Virus record (IMG/VR): IMGVR_UViG_3300010392_001231
Location: 1 to 24,793 of that record
Strand: one strand, 5' to 3'
DNA: 24,793 nucleotides
Source of the DNA: a virus
Made by a program: the position numbers and the translations under genes. Below, one piece after another: positions 1-7,074 of this stretch (positions within the stretch are counted from its first letter, which is position 1; each line of letters starts with the position of its first letter). Below the pieces are notes generated by a model that worked only from the letters and a program-made list of their open reading frames with translations, was not told the origin of the DNA and did not search any database.

Positions 1-197
1 TGGCATTTATCCTGTGGTTTTACCCGCGGAGTTTTTTTGCCAATAAAGTATAGGGCTTAAAACAAACTGTACACAATAATGAAATATATTTTGGCTCGAA
101 AAGTCAACGATATTAAGGGTTTCGGGCATGTGTACGCAGAATGCATTCTAAAACGAATTGTACAAATTGATACTATTTAGTATAATTCCACCAACCT

Positions 198-249
198 CAT
201 TTAAACGGTTTTTAAACCAGATTTAAACCCGATTACAATACAACTACAA
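198..249 (-). repeat. 11-bp-periodic TTTAAA array A (five units)
   Basis: Read on the minus strand, units start at 249, 238, 227, 216 and 205, exactly 11 bp apart: TTGTAGTTGTA, TTGTAATCGGG, TTTAAATCTGG, TTTAAAAACCG, then TTTAAATG. The last unit runs into an ATG at 200-198 in the same register as the arrays at 7034, 18981 and 24131. The reading frame behind this ATG closes after seven codons, so here the array does not serve a recognisable gene. It may be a regulator site near the element end, or the remains of a gene start. Confidence 0.65.
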
Positions 250-382
250 TAATAGCGCTAAACCTTGCTAAATAAAGGCATAAAGGGTCGGTGTTTACTA
301 GATTATTGTGCCCTTTCTGGACTTAAATAAAGCTCCTGAAAATTGACAGGTGTTTAAGTTGATTTTTGCTAAATAATTTGAT

Positions 383-418
383 TTGGGGGGTCAATTGGGG
401 GGTCAATTGGGGGGTCAA
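383..418 (+). repeat. Three perfect tandem copies of TTGGGGGGTCAA
   Basis: The 12-mer TTGGGGGGTCAA occurs three times in direct tandem (383-394, 395-406, 407-418) with no mismatch. Each copy carries a run of six G in otherwise AT-rich DNA. It could be a protein-binding array such as transposase sites, a slippage product, or a G-rich structure on the plus strand. No other copy was seen in the window. Confidence 0.85.
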
Positions 419-433
419 TAAAAGGGTTTTGAA

Positions 434-469
434 TACGCAATATAAAAACCCATATTACGCATAATGCGT
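434..469. promoter_or_regulatory. Two TACGCA operator-like boxes and a 13-bp palindrome
   Basis: TACGCAATATA (434-444) and TACGCATAATG (456-466) resemble the operator boxes between the repressor and the early operon (1025-1080). The second is part of a perfect odd palindrome, ACGCATAATGCGT (457-469). They lie downstream of the repressor stop codon and could be an auxiliary operator for DNA looping, or part of the left-end nucleoprotein complex. A further copy, TACGCAGAATG, is at 133-143. Confidence 0.5.
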
Positions 470-614
470 TTGTAAAGTAAAAAAAACGTGAATAAGAGGG
501 GGTATAATACCCTAAAAAACCAGCCACCAATAATGCATTTACATGCATAAATAGCTGTAAAACAACAATATAACAAAATTATCCTGTAATATGAAGGGGT
601 GTGAGAGAGTTTTT

Positions 615-1025
615 TTAAGATTCTGCGGCTATATCGTAGCCTTTTTGTTTACGAAGTTGTTTGTTTTCTTGCTCAAGCTCTCCATTGCGTATGGAAAGTT
701 TGATAATCTTTTCGTCCTTTTCTTTCAGGTACTCCATGATTTCAGCATTGGACTCGGGATAAGTACCTTCTCTTTTTGAATGAACAATATCCTTGTATAT
801 CAACTCGTTGCTTGATGATATATTCTCTACAGTATTATCAAACACCTTATTCCAATCCACTCCTGGACACATATTCACAAGCACATCAATATCAAAGGTT
901 TTTCGAGAATACCATGAGCTCATAGTAGTAGGTGCAATACCCAAATGCTTTGCAAAAGCACTATTGGTCCCGCAATTAAAGTGATTTTTTAACTTGTTGA
1001 GTATAAGTACTTTATCTAGATTCAT
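615..1025 (-). CDS. CI-like phage repressor (HTH plus C-terminal coiled coil)
   Basis: A 136-aa protein from the ATG at 1025. An upstream ATG at 1052 would add nine residues, but it would place the start inside the operator array, so I prefer 1025. The N-terminus (residues 1-55) is a helix-turn-helix of the bacteriophage CI-repressor type: a helix around LNKLKNHFNC, then AFAKHLGIAPTTMSSWYSRK as the DNA-reading part. The last third is charged and heptad-like (EKDEKIIKLSIRNGELEQE), a probable dimerising coiled coil. There is no LexA/CI-type peptidase domain, so induction probably does not go through RecA-stimulated self-cleavage. It is transcribed away from the early operon, as expected for the lysogeny repressor of a Mu-like phage. 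The exact target is inferred from the adjacent repeat boxes. Confidence 0.85.
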   Translation of the reverse strand: MNLDKVLILNKLKNHFNCGTNSAFAKHLGIAPTTMSSWYSRKTFDIDVLVNMCPGVDWNKVFDNTVENISSSNELIYKDIVHSKREGTYPESNAEIMEYLKEKDEKIIKLSIRNGELEQENKQLRKQKGYDIAAES

Positions 1026-1080
1026 TCGCAATATGAGTAAATAAATACGCAAAATGTTTGGTAGATACGCAATATGAGTA
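1025..1080. promoter_or_regulatory. Triple operator array of the repressor switch
   Basis: Three boxes lie 20-21 bp apart on the same helical face: TTCGCAATATGAGTA (1025-1039), TACGCAAAATGTTTG (1046-1060) and TACGCAATATGAGTA (1066-1080). The first touches the repressor start codon. The third fills most of the spacer of the rightward early promoter. A weaker copy, TACGCAAATG (1161-1170), lies inside the next gene. This is the layout expected of repressor/Cro operators. Which protein binds is inferred. Confidence 0.75.
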
Positions 1081-1088
1081 TATATTTG
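1057..1088 (+). promoter_or_regulatory. Early rightward promoter (Bacteroidota type)
   Basis: TTTG at 1057-1060, a 20-bp spacer, and TATATTTG at 1081-1088 match the Bacteroidota -33 TTTG and -7 TAnnTTTG boxes exactly. The start of transcription would be near 1094, about 35 bp before the ATG at 1129. Operator box 1066-1080 lies between the two elements, so a bound repressor would block it. Confidence 0.7.
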
Positions 1089-1102
1089 TCTAACAATTAG
1101 GA

Positions 1103-1135
1103 CAAAGATAGGGAAAAACTCAAATACAATGCAAA
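1103..1135 (-). promoter_or_regulatory. Repressor promoter, facing the early promoter
   Basis: On the minus strand, TTTG (complement of 1132-1135), a 21-bp spacer and TATCTTTG (complement of 1103-1110) form a TAnnTTTG promoter with a start near 1097. The leader would cross all three operators before the repressor ATG at 1025, which allows autoregulation. Transcripts from this and the rightward promoter each run through the other promoter, a mutually exclusive arrangement. Confidence 0.55.
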
Positions 1136-1332
1136 TAATAGAAAAAAAGCAAAGAGGAGATACGCAAATGGTAGCAGATATGTTGGAAATATCCTACCAT
1201 AATGCAGCAAAAGCGCTAACCCGCAAAAATTCAAAATATCATCAGAGAGCAAAAGCTGCTTTGACCAAAATCATTGAAGATAGAGAACGCACAAAAGAGC
1301 AAGGTAAAGTACTATTTGCAGAAGAGGCTTAA
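1129..1332 (+). CDS. Small DNA-binding early protein (Ner/Cro-like position)
   Basis: A 67-aa, strongly basic protein and the first gene of the rightward operon. Residues 10-40 (GDTQMVADMLEISYHNAAKAL) read as a helix-turn-helix: a first helix with VADML, a turn at EIS, and a recognition helix YHNAAKALTRK. The remainder is a charged helix (KIIEDRERTKEQ). Its place opposite the repressor and immediately before the transposase is that of Ner in Mu or Cro in lambda, which turn down early transcription. Five bases separate it from the transposase start, so the two are probably cotranscribed. The family is inferred from size, fold pattern and position, not from a clear homologue. Confidence 0.7.
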   Translation: MQIIEKKQRGDTQMVADMLEISYHNAAKALTRKNSKYHQRAKAALTKIIEDRERTKEQGKVLFAEEA

Positions 1333-1337
1333 TTATA

Positions 1338-3410
1338 GTGGAATATTATCATAACATATTATGCTTTGAGGCTCATTGGCTCATAAATGGGATTACCTAC
1401 CAGGAGAAACAACAAGGTATGGCCCCAACCGGTGGTGTGATGACTCAAAATGATTACAAGAATTACAAGCTTGATAAAAGGGGCCGTGGATATATGGAGG
1501 TTGTTCGAAAAGCTTGCAGAAATACTCCAGCACTTGTAAGCTATGATACGATTCCGCAAAAATTCAAAGATAGGATCATTGATAAAATTGGTGGCGATCC
1601 TTACAAGCTTACTCAGAAATACGGATTTAAAGAAAGTGTAAGACCTGATGCAGCAGCTATGGAATATTATTCCAATTATAAATTGCCTGATGGCAAGAAT
1701 CTACCAGACAAAGCAATAAAGGAATACACCACAAATGCTGCAATTCTAAATACGATACATAGTGAGGTAAATAAGCGCGCTGCTAAGCGCAAAAGTATGG
1801 GGGGCGGCAATAAGTCGCAATTGTGGGAGAGTTTGGCAAAAGAGGTTGAAAAATTAAAGCATGAGACAGGCCATACTCTCCCTTCTAATACCCGCCGGTT
1901 AAAAGAAAAACTGAATCTTTATTTAAAGGATGGTTTTGATTCACTAGTTCACAAAAACTTTTGCAACGATAATCGCCGTAAGGTTACTGAACAACTCAAG
2001 CAATTATTCCTGGCATTATATAGTATGCCAAACAAGCCATATAATACGGATGTGCATGATCTATATCTGCAATTTATGGGAGGCTCTTTGGATATTGCTG
2101 ATCCTATTACGGGCGAGATGTTTGAGCGCGAGGATTTTTACGACAAAGATGGCAAGCCAATTATGGTTAGCGAGTCAACTGTTTGGAACTACATAAATGA
2201 CCCAATGAGTAGGGTGTTTGTAGACAAAGTAAGAACCGGTAGCTTAGAATTTCAAACGAAGCATAGACCTCATCACCAAAGACACGCTCCAAATTTCTCG
2301 CTTAGTAAGATATCAATGGATGACCGTGATCTGCCTCGCAAAATGACCGATGGTAGTAGGGTTAAAGCATACTATAGTTATGATGTTCTAAGTGGTTGTA
2401 TTGTAGGAGCCAGCTTTAGTAAATATAAAGACACGGCCCTATTCATCGACTGTATGCGTGATATGTTCAGGAACCTTAACCAATGGGGTTTGGGCATACC
2501 GATGGAGGCTGAAGTTGAGCATCACCTGGTTAATCAATTTAAGAATGACCTAATGCAAGCTGAGGTTGTATTTCCTTTAGTGCACTGGTGTGTTCCCGGC
2601 AACTCACAGGAGAAATATGCCGAGGTTCTGAATAAGCAAAAGAAGTATGGATATGAGAAGAAATACCAGCAAGGGATAGGCCGTTTTTATGCCAAGCTCG
2701 AAGCCAATCGACCTAAAACGGATAAGATATCGGATAAGTACAACAACAATTATAAAGAAAAAACCTACACCTACGATAAACTGGTTGCTGACGACTTAGA
2801 AACCATTGAATTATACAACAACGATTTACATCCAAACCAAAAGAAATATAAGGGCATGACTCGCATGGATGTTTTGTTGGCTTATCCTAATCCAGACCTT
2901 GTAAAACACAATCCGGCGAAACTTGCCAGGTATATTGGCGAAAGCACTTTAACATCGATAGATCGAAGCCAATATGTGCGTGTGCAGTATGGCAACTATC
3001 AACTACCAACCCCAACGGTGTTGGAGAAACTTGCACCAAATAATTACGATGTAAATGCCTACTACCTACCAAATGATGATGGAACTATTGACGAGGTATT
3101 CATTTATCAAAATGGCAACTATTTGGCTAGATGCGAAAAGGTTGAGCAATACAATCGGGCAAAAGCCGAATGGACTGAAAAGGATAAGGATGCTTACACA
3201 GAGCAAAGTAAGTATGTAAGCAGGTTCGATAAGCTGGTTAAGGACAATAAACCTAAAAAAGTAGCTGTAATTGAGCGCTCCGATCTTGATGAGGTGGTGA
3301 AAGTGGAAGCGGTTCAAATCGAAAAGCCAGCTCCTCCAACGATAGAGGATGACTTTGAAATTGACGATGATAATGAATGGTTAAAAAACAATGCAATAGA
3401 CAACTTATAA
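1338..3410 (+). CDS. Mu-like DDE transposase (MuA type)
   Basis: A 690-aa protein starting with GTG. It would recognise the phage ends and carry out strand transfer, giving integration and replicative transposition. The N-terminal 300 residues would hold end- and DNA-binding domains. The RNase H-like catalytic core runs from about 320 to 440: first acidic residues at D328/D329 (in SMDDRDLP), a middle block MEAEVEHHLV (389-398) where the second carboxylate is presumably one of E390/E392/E394 rather than a plain D, and the final glutamate E425 in GNSQEKYAE. After this comes a beta-rich domain (about 555-625) like the Mu transposase C-terminal barrel, then a basic segment and an acidic tail of the kind MuA uses to contact its ATPase. 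The downstream ATPase supports the assignment. The identity of the second catalytic residue is uncertain. Confidence 0.93.
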   Translation: MEYYHNILCFEAHWLINGITYQEKQQGMAPTGGVMTQNDYKNYKLDKRGRGYMEVVRKACRNTPALVSYDTIPQKFKDRIIDKIGGDPYKLTQKYGFKESVRPDAAAMEYYSNYKLPDGKNLPDKAIKEYTTNAAILNTIHSEVNKRAAKRKSMGGGNKSQLWESLAKEVEKLKHETGHTLPSNTRRLKEKLNLYLKDGFDSLVHKNFCNDNRRKVTEQLKQLFLALYSMPNKPYNTDVHDLYLQFMGGSLDIADPITGEMFEREDFYDKDGKPIMVSESTVWNYINDPMSRVFVDKVRTGSLEFQTKHRPHHQRHAPNFSLSKISMDDRDLPRKMTDGSRVKAYYSYDVLSGCIVGASFSKYKDTALFIDCMRDMFRNLNQWGLGIPMEAEVEHHLVNQFKNDLMQAEVVFPLVHWCVPGNSQEKYAEVLNKQKKYGYEKKYQQGIGRFYAKLEANRPKTDKISDKYNNNYKEKTYTYDKLVADDLETIELYNNDLHPNQKKYKGMTRMDVLLAYPNPDLVKHNPAKLARYIGESTLTSIDRSQYVRVQYGNYQLPTPTVLEKLAPNNYDVNAYYLPNDDGTIDEVFIYQNGNYLARCEKVEQYNRAKAEWTEKDKDAYTEQSKYVSRFDKLVKDNKPKKVAVIERSDLDEVVKVEAVQIEKPAPPTIEDDFEIDDDNEWLKNNAIDNL

Positions 3411-3429
3411 TTTAACTAATACTGGAAAT

Positions 3430-4311
3430 ATGTTAACAGCAGAACAAAAACAAAAAATTATTGATGCAGGATTAAAGGCTGAGAAAAACTTTGATAGTCA
3501 TATCAGGTTTGCTACAGCTATGGGTCTTAATGCTGCACAATGGAGCCGTGCAAGAAAGGGCGAACTTGACGGCGTTTTAAGTAGCGATAAGCTGCTTTCA
3601 TTAGCAAGAAAGTTAGGGGTTAATCTGAGTGAAAAGCGCGAGGTAATCCCTGCAAGTACACCTGTATTTCAATACATTCAGGTGCAATTAAGTGCTTGTC
3701 AAAAACACCAGCTGAGCGGCATTTTATGCGATTCGGCTGACATAGGTAAAACCTTTGCTGCAAAGCACTATGCACGAACTCATAAAAATGCTTTTTATGT
3801 GGATTGTAGCCAGTGTAAAAGTAAGCGTAAGTTAGTTCGCACAATGGCTGGAGCAATGGGTTTGGGCAAAGAGGGTACTTATGGCGAATTGTACGAAAAC
3901 TTAAACTTCTTTATCGAAACAACTCCTAATCCTTTATTTATTCTTGATGAAATTGGCGATTTGGAATATTCTGCATTCCTGGAGTTAAAAGCTCTTTGGA
4001 ATCGCAACGAATATAATTGCGGTTGGTACATGATGGGAGCCGATGGATTAAAAGCAAAAATAAACCGTGGATTGCAGTTTCAAAAAGTTGGTTATGCTGA
4101 AATGTTTAGCCGTTTGGGTAATCGTTTTCAGAGAATTACACCAGAGGGTGATGGAGAGGAAAAATCCTTTGCAAAAAAACAAATTGCCACTATTGCTAAG
4201 GTCAATGGAATAGAAGATAAGAGGGAAATTCAACGTCTATTTGTAAAAACCGATGGTTCGTTACGCAGATTGCATCTTGAAATTCAGAAAATGAAAATCA
4301 AGGAGGTGTAA
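3430..4311 (+). CDS. MuB-like AAA+ ATPase, transposition target selector
   Basis: A 293-aa protein, 19 bp after the transposase. Residues 1-66 form an N-terminal DNA-binding domain of the HTH type (FATAMGLNAAQWSRARKG), as in MuB. The ATPase follows: Walker A CDSADIGKTFAAK (100-112) with GKT but lacking the usual first glycine, as in MuB and IstB-type helpers, and Walker B LFILDEIG (169-176). A sensor-like region and a basic C-terminus with GSLRRLHLEIQK follow. MuB coats target DNA in an ATP-dependent way, delivers it to the transposase and gives target immunity. The order transposase then ATPase is diagnostic for Mu-like elements. Length is close to MuB (about 312 aa). Confidence 0.9.
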   Translation: MLTAEQKQKIIDAGLKAEKNFDSHIRFATAMGLNAAQWSRARKGELDGVLSSDKLLSLARKLGVNLSEKREVIPASTPVFQYIQVQLSACQKHQLSGILCDSADIGKTFAAKHYARTHKNAFYVDCSQCKSKRKLVRTMAGAMGLGKEGTYGELYENLNFFIETTPNPLFILDEIGDLEYSAFLELKALWNRNEYNCGWYMMGADGLKAKINRGLQFQKVGYAEMFSRLGNRFQRITPEGDGEEKSFAKKQIATIAKVNGIEDKREIQRLFVKTDGSLRRLHLEIQKMKIKEV

Positions 4312-4313
4312 TC

Positions 4314-4625
4314 ATGTCAAGGGTATTATACGGATTCGATCCAAAAAATAAGCAAAAACCTTTTGTAATGATTTATCAGAGACACAGGGATGTTTCTGAC
4401 CCTATCAGAATGAGAAGGTATCGAGTAATCGATGAGCGGGCTACCACGGTTCGTGAGGAAACAGATGTTATTCCTAATATTCGCAGAGACAACCGAGTTT
4501 ATAACTACCCAACGGTTGACGACCTAGTTGACGATGAACTTCGTTTTTTGGCTTTCACACCATACATAACCGAACAAAACTTACGCGTATATGAAGCAAG
4601 CTGCAAACAAAAAGCCAAGGCTTAA
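4314..4625 (+). CDS. Hypothetical phage early protein
   Basis: A 103-aa protein with no family I recognise. It is rich in Arg and Asp, with repeated Arg-rich stretches (RHRDVSDPIRMRRYRVIDERA), and looks soluble and mostly beta/coil. It starts two bases after the ATPase stop and has an unusually strong Shine-Dalgarno for this group (AAGGAGGTG at 4300-4308). Its 3' end overlaps the next gene by 35 bases. Position suggests a transposition or early accessory role, but nothing in the protein shows it. Confidence 0.7.
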   Translation: MSRVLYGFDPKNKQKPFVMIYQRHRDVSDPIRMRRYRVIDERATTVREETDVIPNIRRDNRVYNYPTVDDLVDDELRFLAFTPYITEQNLRVYEASCKQKAKA

Positions 4626-5247
4626 CGACAGGGCTGCGAGTGTTCATCAAATCATGAACACCAATTTTAAGACGCTCGATTTTGAGGGTGAATGGCTTAA
4701 TCTGTTAGGATGCCCGGAGCTAAAAGGGGGATGGATTATTTGGGGCCACTCCTTCAATGGAAAAACCAGCTTAGCCTTGCAGCTTTGTAAGTATCTGAGC
4801 AAGTTTGCCAAGGTTGCCTATAACTCATTGGAAGAGGGATTAAGCAAGAGTATGAAAAGCGCCATTATTAGAACTGGCATGGATGGTTGTCGTGGTAATT
4901 TCATTTTGTTAGATCGAGAGCCATTGGCACTATTACGCGAGCGTTTATCTAAAAAGAAAAGCCCTCGAGTTATTGTGATTGATAGTTGGCAATTTACTGG
5001 TGGAACCTATGCCGATTATCAGCAATTAATCAACGATTTTCCAAATAAGCTATTCATCATTATCAGTCATGCCGATGGTAAAAACCCATCGGGTTCCGTG
5101 GCTAAAAAGATCAGATATGATGCTTTTGTGAAAATTTGGGTTGAAGGTTACAAGGCTTTTGCAAATAGCCGCTATGGTGGTGGAAAACCATATACAATTT
5201 ACGATAAGGGGGCTTATGAATATTGGGGTGAAACTGAAAACAATTAA
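4591..5247 (+). CDS. P-loop ATPase, RecA/AAA-like
   Basis: A 218-aa protein with a clean nucleotide-binding core: Walker A GHSFNGKTS at 52-60, preceded by a hydrophobic strand GGWIIW, and Walker B PRVIVIDSW at 125-133. A further strand LFIIISHADG (154-163) ends in a polar sensor position, followed by SGSVAKKIRYDA, which resembles the DNA-contact/lid region of small RecA-like phage ATPases. A helicase-loader, recombination or single-domain RecA-type role is plausible. It follows MuB closely but differs from it. An internal ATG at 4654 (residue 22, MNTNFKTL) would remove the overlap with the upstream gene and is an alternative start. Confidence 0.75.
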   Translation: MKQAANKKPRLNDRAASVHQIMNTNFKTLDFEGEWLNLLGCPELKGGWIIWGHSFNGKTSLALQLCKYLSKFAKVAYNSLEEGLSKSMKSAIIRTGMDGCRGNFILLDREPLALLRERLSKKKSPRVIVIDSWQFTGGTYADYQQLINDFPNKLFIIISHADGKNPSGSVAKKIRYDAFVKIWVEGYKAFANSRYGGGKPYTIYDKGAYEYWGETENN

Positions 5248-5259
5248 TCAAAAGGAATT

Positions 5260-5562
5260 ATGGCAAATCAAGCAAATATAGGCATACTAAAAGGGTTACA
5301 GGTTGAGCTTACGGACGAGGCTAATTATGTAACAGGTAAAAATCGCAGAGGTAAAATTACAGGGATTCATGCAATGCCTCTATGTCATGGGAAAAAGGTG
5401 TTTTTCCATATTGTTGGCCCGGGTATTAAAAACGGTAAAGGGGCTTTTTACACCATTCACTTTTTCAAGTTTGTGGAAAACGAAAACATTCAAAAAAGAA
5501 GCTATGGAAATGGAAACCAGAATGAAACAAAAAAGGCTGTTGATGCACCGGCTCATGTTTAG
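5260..5562 (+). CDS. Hypothetical phage protein
   Basis: A 100-aa protein of unknown function. The middle is beta-rich (GKKVFFHIVGPGIKNGKGAFYTIHFFKFVE) and the tail is polar and low in complexity (SYGNGNQNETKK). It begins 12 bases after the ATPase stop with a modest AAAGGAA upstream, and its last 59 bases overlap the next gene in another frame. No catalytic motif is visible. Confidence 0.65.
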   Translation: MANQANIGILKGLQVELTDEANYVTGKNRRGKITGIHAMPLCHGKKVFFHIVGPGIKNGKGAFYTIHFFKFVENENIQKRSYGNGNQNETKKAVDAPAHV

Positions 5563-5941
5563 ATTGGGTGTTGCTGAAAACAAGCCAGATATACTGGCAC
5601 AATATCAAGCAGAAAGCACATTGGATTTATCGGAGCAAGAGCTTGATGATGTGATTAAGCGCTTATCGGTAAGCACTCATAAACGCAGGGTGGCAACTCC
5701 TGACGAAAGAAAATGGAGAAGCAATGTACTAGTGCAATTGAACCGATGTGGAGTTTATGCCACCAATGGAGATTGGAGCCAAGTAAACAAGTATTTACTA
5801 GATAAGCGCATTTGGGGAAAGCTACTGTACGAGCTTTCTGTAAAGGAACTAAAAAGCCTCTGCACTAAGCTGCGAGTTATTGCAGATAAAAAGGAGGTTT
5901 CTGATAAAAAAGCAGTTACAAACGGATATTCTTTAAACTAA
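5504..5941 (+). CDS. Hypothetical phage protein, possibly GemA/gp16-like
   Basis: A 145-aa protein. The frame is open further upstream, to 5369, but that part overlaps the previous gene and looks non-coding, so I place the start at the ATG at 5504; 5510 and 5522 are alternatives. The N-terminus is basic and helical (MKQKRLLMHRLMFRLGV), then a small helical region with LSEQELDDVIKRLS. The C-terminal part WRSNVLVQLNRCG, then DWSQVNKYLLDKRIWGKLLYELSVKELKSLCTKL, is a helical domain. The pattern of a KxxL helix, an Leu-Ser-x-x-Glu-Leu block and a helical C-terminus recalls Mu GemA/gp16 (DUF1018), which sits in the same region of Mu. That resemblance is weak and unproven. The stop overlaps the next start (TAATG). 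Confidence 0.6.
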   Translation: MEMETRMKQKRLLMHRLMFRLGVAENKPDILAQYQAESTLDLSEQELDDVIKRLSVSTHKRRVATPDERKWRSNVLVQLNRCGVYATNGDWSQVNKYLLDKRIWGKLLYELSVKELKSLCTKLRVIADKKEVSDKKAVTNGYSLN

Positions 5942-6159
5942 TGAGAGAACCACAAAAATATAAGAAAACCTACGTTGCGATCTGTAGAAATTGCAACGGT
6001 AACCGTGTGACAAAAACCAAAGGTTTCGACTATGGGCATGGACATGAGCAAGAACCTAAAGTTGAAAACTGCAATGTTTGTGATGGTGAGGGATTGGTTG
6101 AAATTACCAAAGAAACCACTGTAACAATTAAACCTAAGAAAAATGAGCTCATTAAATAA
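5941..6159 (+). CDS. Small zinc-finger protein, DnaJ-type CxxCxG motifs
   Basis: A 72-aa protein with two Cys pairs, CRNCNG (15-20) and CNVCDGEG (44-51), 25 residues apart. This is one zinc-binding knuckle of the DnaJ cysteine-rich type. It lacks a J domain and is too short to be a chaperone. Small proteins with a single DnaJ-type zinc site are common in phage early regions, where they may bind protein or nucleic acid. Translation is coupled to the upstream gene through TAATG, and the 3' end overlaps the next small gene by 17 bases. Confidence 0.75.
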   Translation: MREPQKYKKTYVAICRNCNGNRVTKTKGFDYGHGHEQEPKVENCNVCDGEGLVEITKETTVTIKPKKNELIK

Positions 6160-6307
6160 ACTACAACACTGGCAACAACGTGCCAGAGACTTAAATGCGT
6201 GGTTAAATACACATGATTTTAACCACCCTGATTACAATCAGAATTTAAAGGATTTTCATCATGCCAAAAGGCAACTGAATCCTAGCAAGCAATTAAATCA
6301 AGTGTAA
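6143..6307 (+). CDS. Small hypothetical protein (54 aa)
   Basis: An open frame of 54 codons from ATG 6143 to TAA 6305-6307. It starts inside the end of the zinc-finger gene and fills the gap before the DUF3164 gene. The product (MSSLNKLQHWQQRARDLNAW at the start) is hydrophilic, rich in His, Asn and Gln, probably helical, and begins in an amphipathic helix. It has a reasonable start context (AAGAAAAATG) and lies in an operon of tightly packed genes, which is the main reason to believe it. Function unknown. Confidence 0.5.
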   Translation: MSSLNKLQHWQQRARDLNAWLNTHDFNHPDYNQNLKDFHHAKRQLNPSKQLNQV

Positions 6308-6326
6308 ACTAAAATTCATAGGGCAA

Positions 6327-7028
6327 ATGAAACAAATGGAAAACAAAAAAGTAAGCGAACTTACTTCAGAGGAGTTAAAGCAGCTACTCGCGCAAAAGGA
6401 AGAGGAGCTTAAAAAAGAACATCAAATTAAGCGCGATGCTTATGTTCTGAGCAGAAATAAACTAGTGTCGGCATTAATTGAACAGGCCAAGCAGATATCT
6501 GAAACACTTACCCATTTTAAAAAAGGGTGCATGCATAGCCTTGAAAATCATAGGATAAAAGCCAATGAATATGGCGATATCCGTAGCAACAGTAAAGGTG
6601 GTTTTGGTATTCGTAATAACGAGACTGGGAACCTTGTTCGTTTAGAGCGAAATGTGGTTCATGAGTATGATGAACGTGCCCAACAAGCGGAGTTGTTAAT
6701 TAAGGAGTTTTTGGAAGACAAGGTAAAAAAGAAAGATTTAAAAACTTTTAAAACCATTACTGCGCTATTAAGCAAAAATAAGGCTGGCGATTTTAATCCG
6801 AGCCAGATTGCCAACCTGTTGAAAGTAAGGGACAATTACAACGATGACCGTTGGACTAAAGCCATGCAGCTTTTTGAGGAGGCATATGTTGAGCGCGAAA
6901 TTAGCTGGAGCGTTAGCTTTTTCACTAAAAATGCAATGGGTAAAGATGAACCAATTGTGTTAAGCTTTCCAAGCATTCCGGTTGCGTTTTCTGATGTTGA
7001 AAACCGAGAGCCTGTTGAAGCTCTTTAG
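6327..7028 (+). CDS. DUF3164 family protein (Mu-like phage)
   Basis: A 233-aa protein with a charged, coiled-coil N-terminus (residues 8-45, LTSEELKQLLAQKEEELKKE). A DUF3164-type body follows: a strand GDIRSNSKGGFGIRNNETGNLVRLER, an acidic helix YDERAQQAELLIKEFL, the segment KAGDFNPSQIANLLKVRD, and DDRWTKAMQLFEEAY leading into the final strand. This family is found almost only in Mu-like phages, in the early region between the transposition genes and the lysis/late genes. Its biochemical role is unknown; DNA binding has been suggested from its position. A second ATG nine bases downstream (6336) could also be the start. It is the last gene of the first early operon, before the repeat array at 7034. 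Confidence 0.8.
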   Translation: MKQMENKKVSELTSEELKQLLAQKEEELKKEHQIKRDAYVLSRNKLVSALIEQAKQISETLTHFKKGCMHSLENHRIKANEYGDIRSNSKGGFGIRNNETGNLVRLERNVVHEYDERAQQAELLIKEFLEDKVKKKDLKTFKTITALLSKNKAGDFNPSQIANLLKVRDNYNDDRWTKAMQLFEEAYVEREISWSVSFFTKNAMGKDEPIVLSFPSIPVAFSDVENREPVEAL

Positions 7029-7033
7029 TAAGG

Positions 7034-7074
7034 TTTAAATCTCATTTAATAACCATTTAAATATCGTTGAAATG
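7034..7074 (+). repeat. 11-bp-periodic TTTAAA array B, ending in the ATG at 7072
   Basis: Units start at 7034, 7045, 7056 and 7067, each 11 bp apart: TTTAAATCTCA, TTTAATAACCA, TTTAAATATCG and TTGAAATG. The last unit contains the start codon of the next gene (A of the ATG at unit position 6). Unit, spacing and register match the arrays at 18981 and 24131. It marks the start of a new block of genes after DUF3164, so I read it as a control site, at the DNA or the mRNA level. Confidence 0.75.

Larger units (their letters stand above)
1..614. other. Non-coding left region, probably near the prophage left end
   Basis: I find no credible gene here. The stretch is rich in short repeats and palindromes: three TGTAC motifs (68, 131, 159), an 11-bp-periodic TTTAAA array (198-249), three tandem 12-mers (383-418), TACGCA boxes (133, 434, 456), a 13-bp palindrome ACGCATAATGCGT (457-469), another, GGGTATAATACCC (500-512), and two ATGCAT palindromes (533, 543). 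Lying outside the repressor gene, this is where a Mu-like element would carry its left end and transposase-binding sites. I cannot see the host junction, because no target-site duplication can be recognised with only one end in view. Confidence 0.6.

Noticed and set aside
1-60. Open frame from the first base to a TAA at 58-60, possibly the end of a host gene
   Set aside because: Only 19 codons are visible and they match no family; the edge of the window prevents any judgement.
383-418. CRISPR array or diversity-generating template in the repeats of the left region
   Set aside because: Repeats are tandem without spacers, there are no cas genes, and no reverse transcriptase or TR/VR pair was found.
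1026-1052. Start of the repressor at the upstream ATG (1052)
   Set aside because: It would add nine hydrophobic residues before the domain and put the start codon in the operator boxes; 1025 gives the normal family start.
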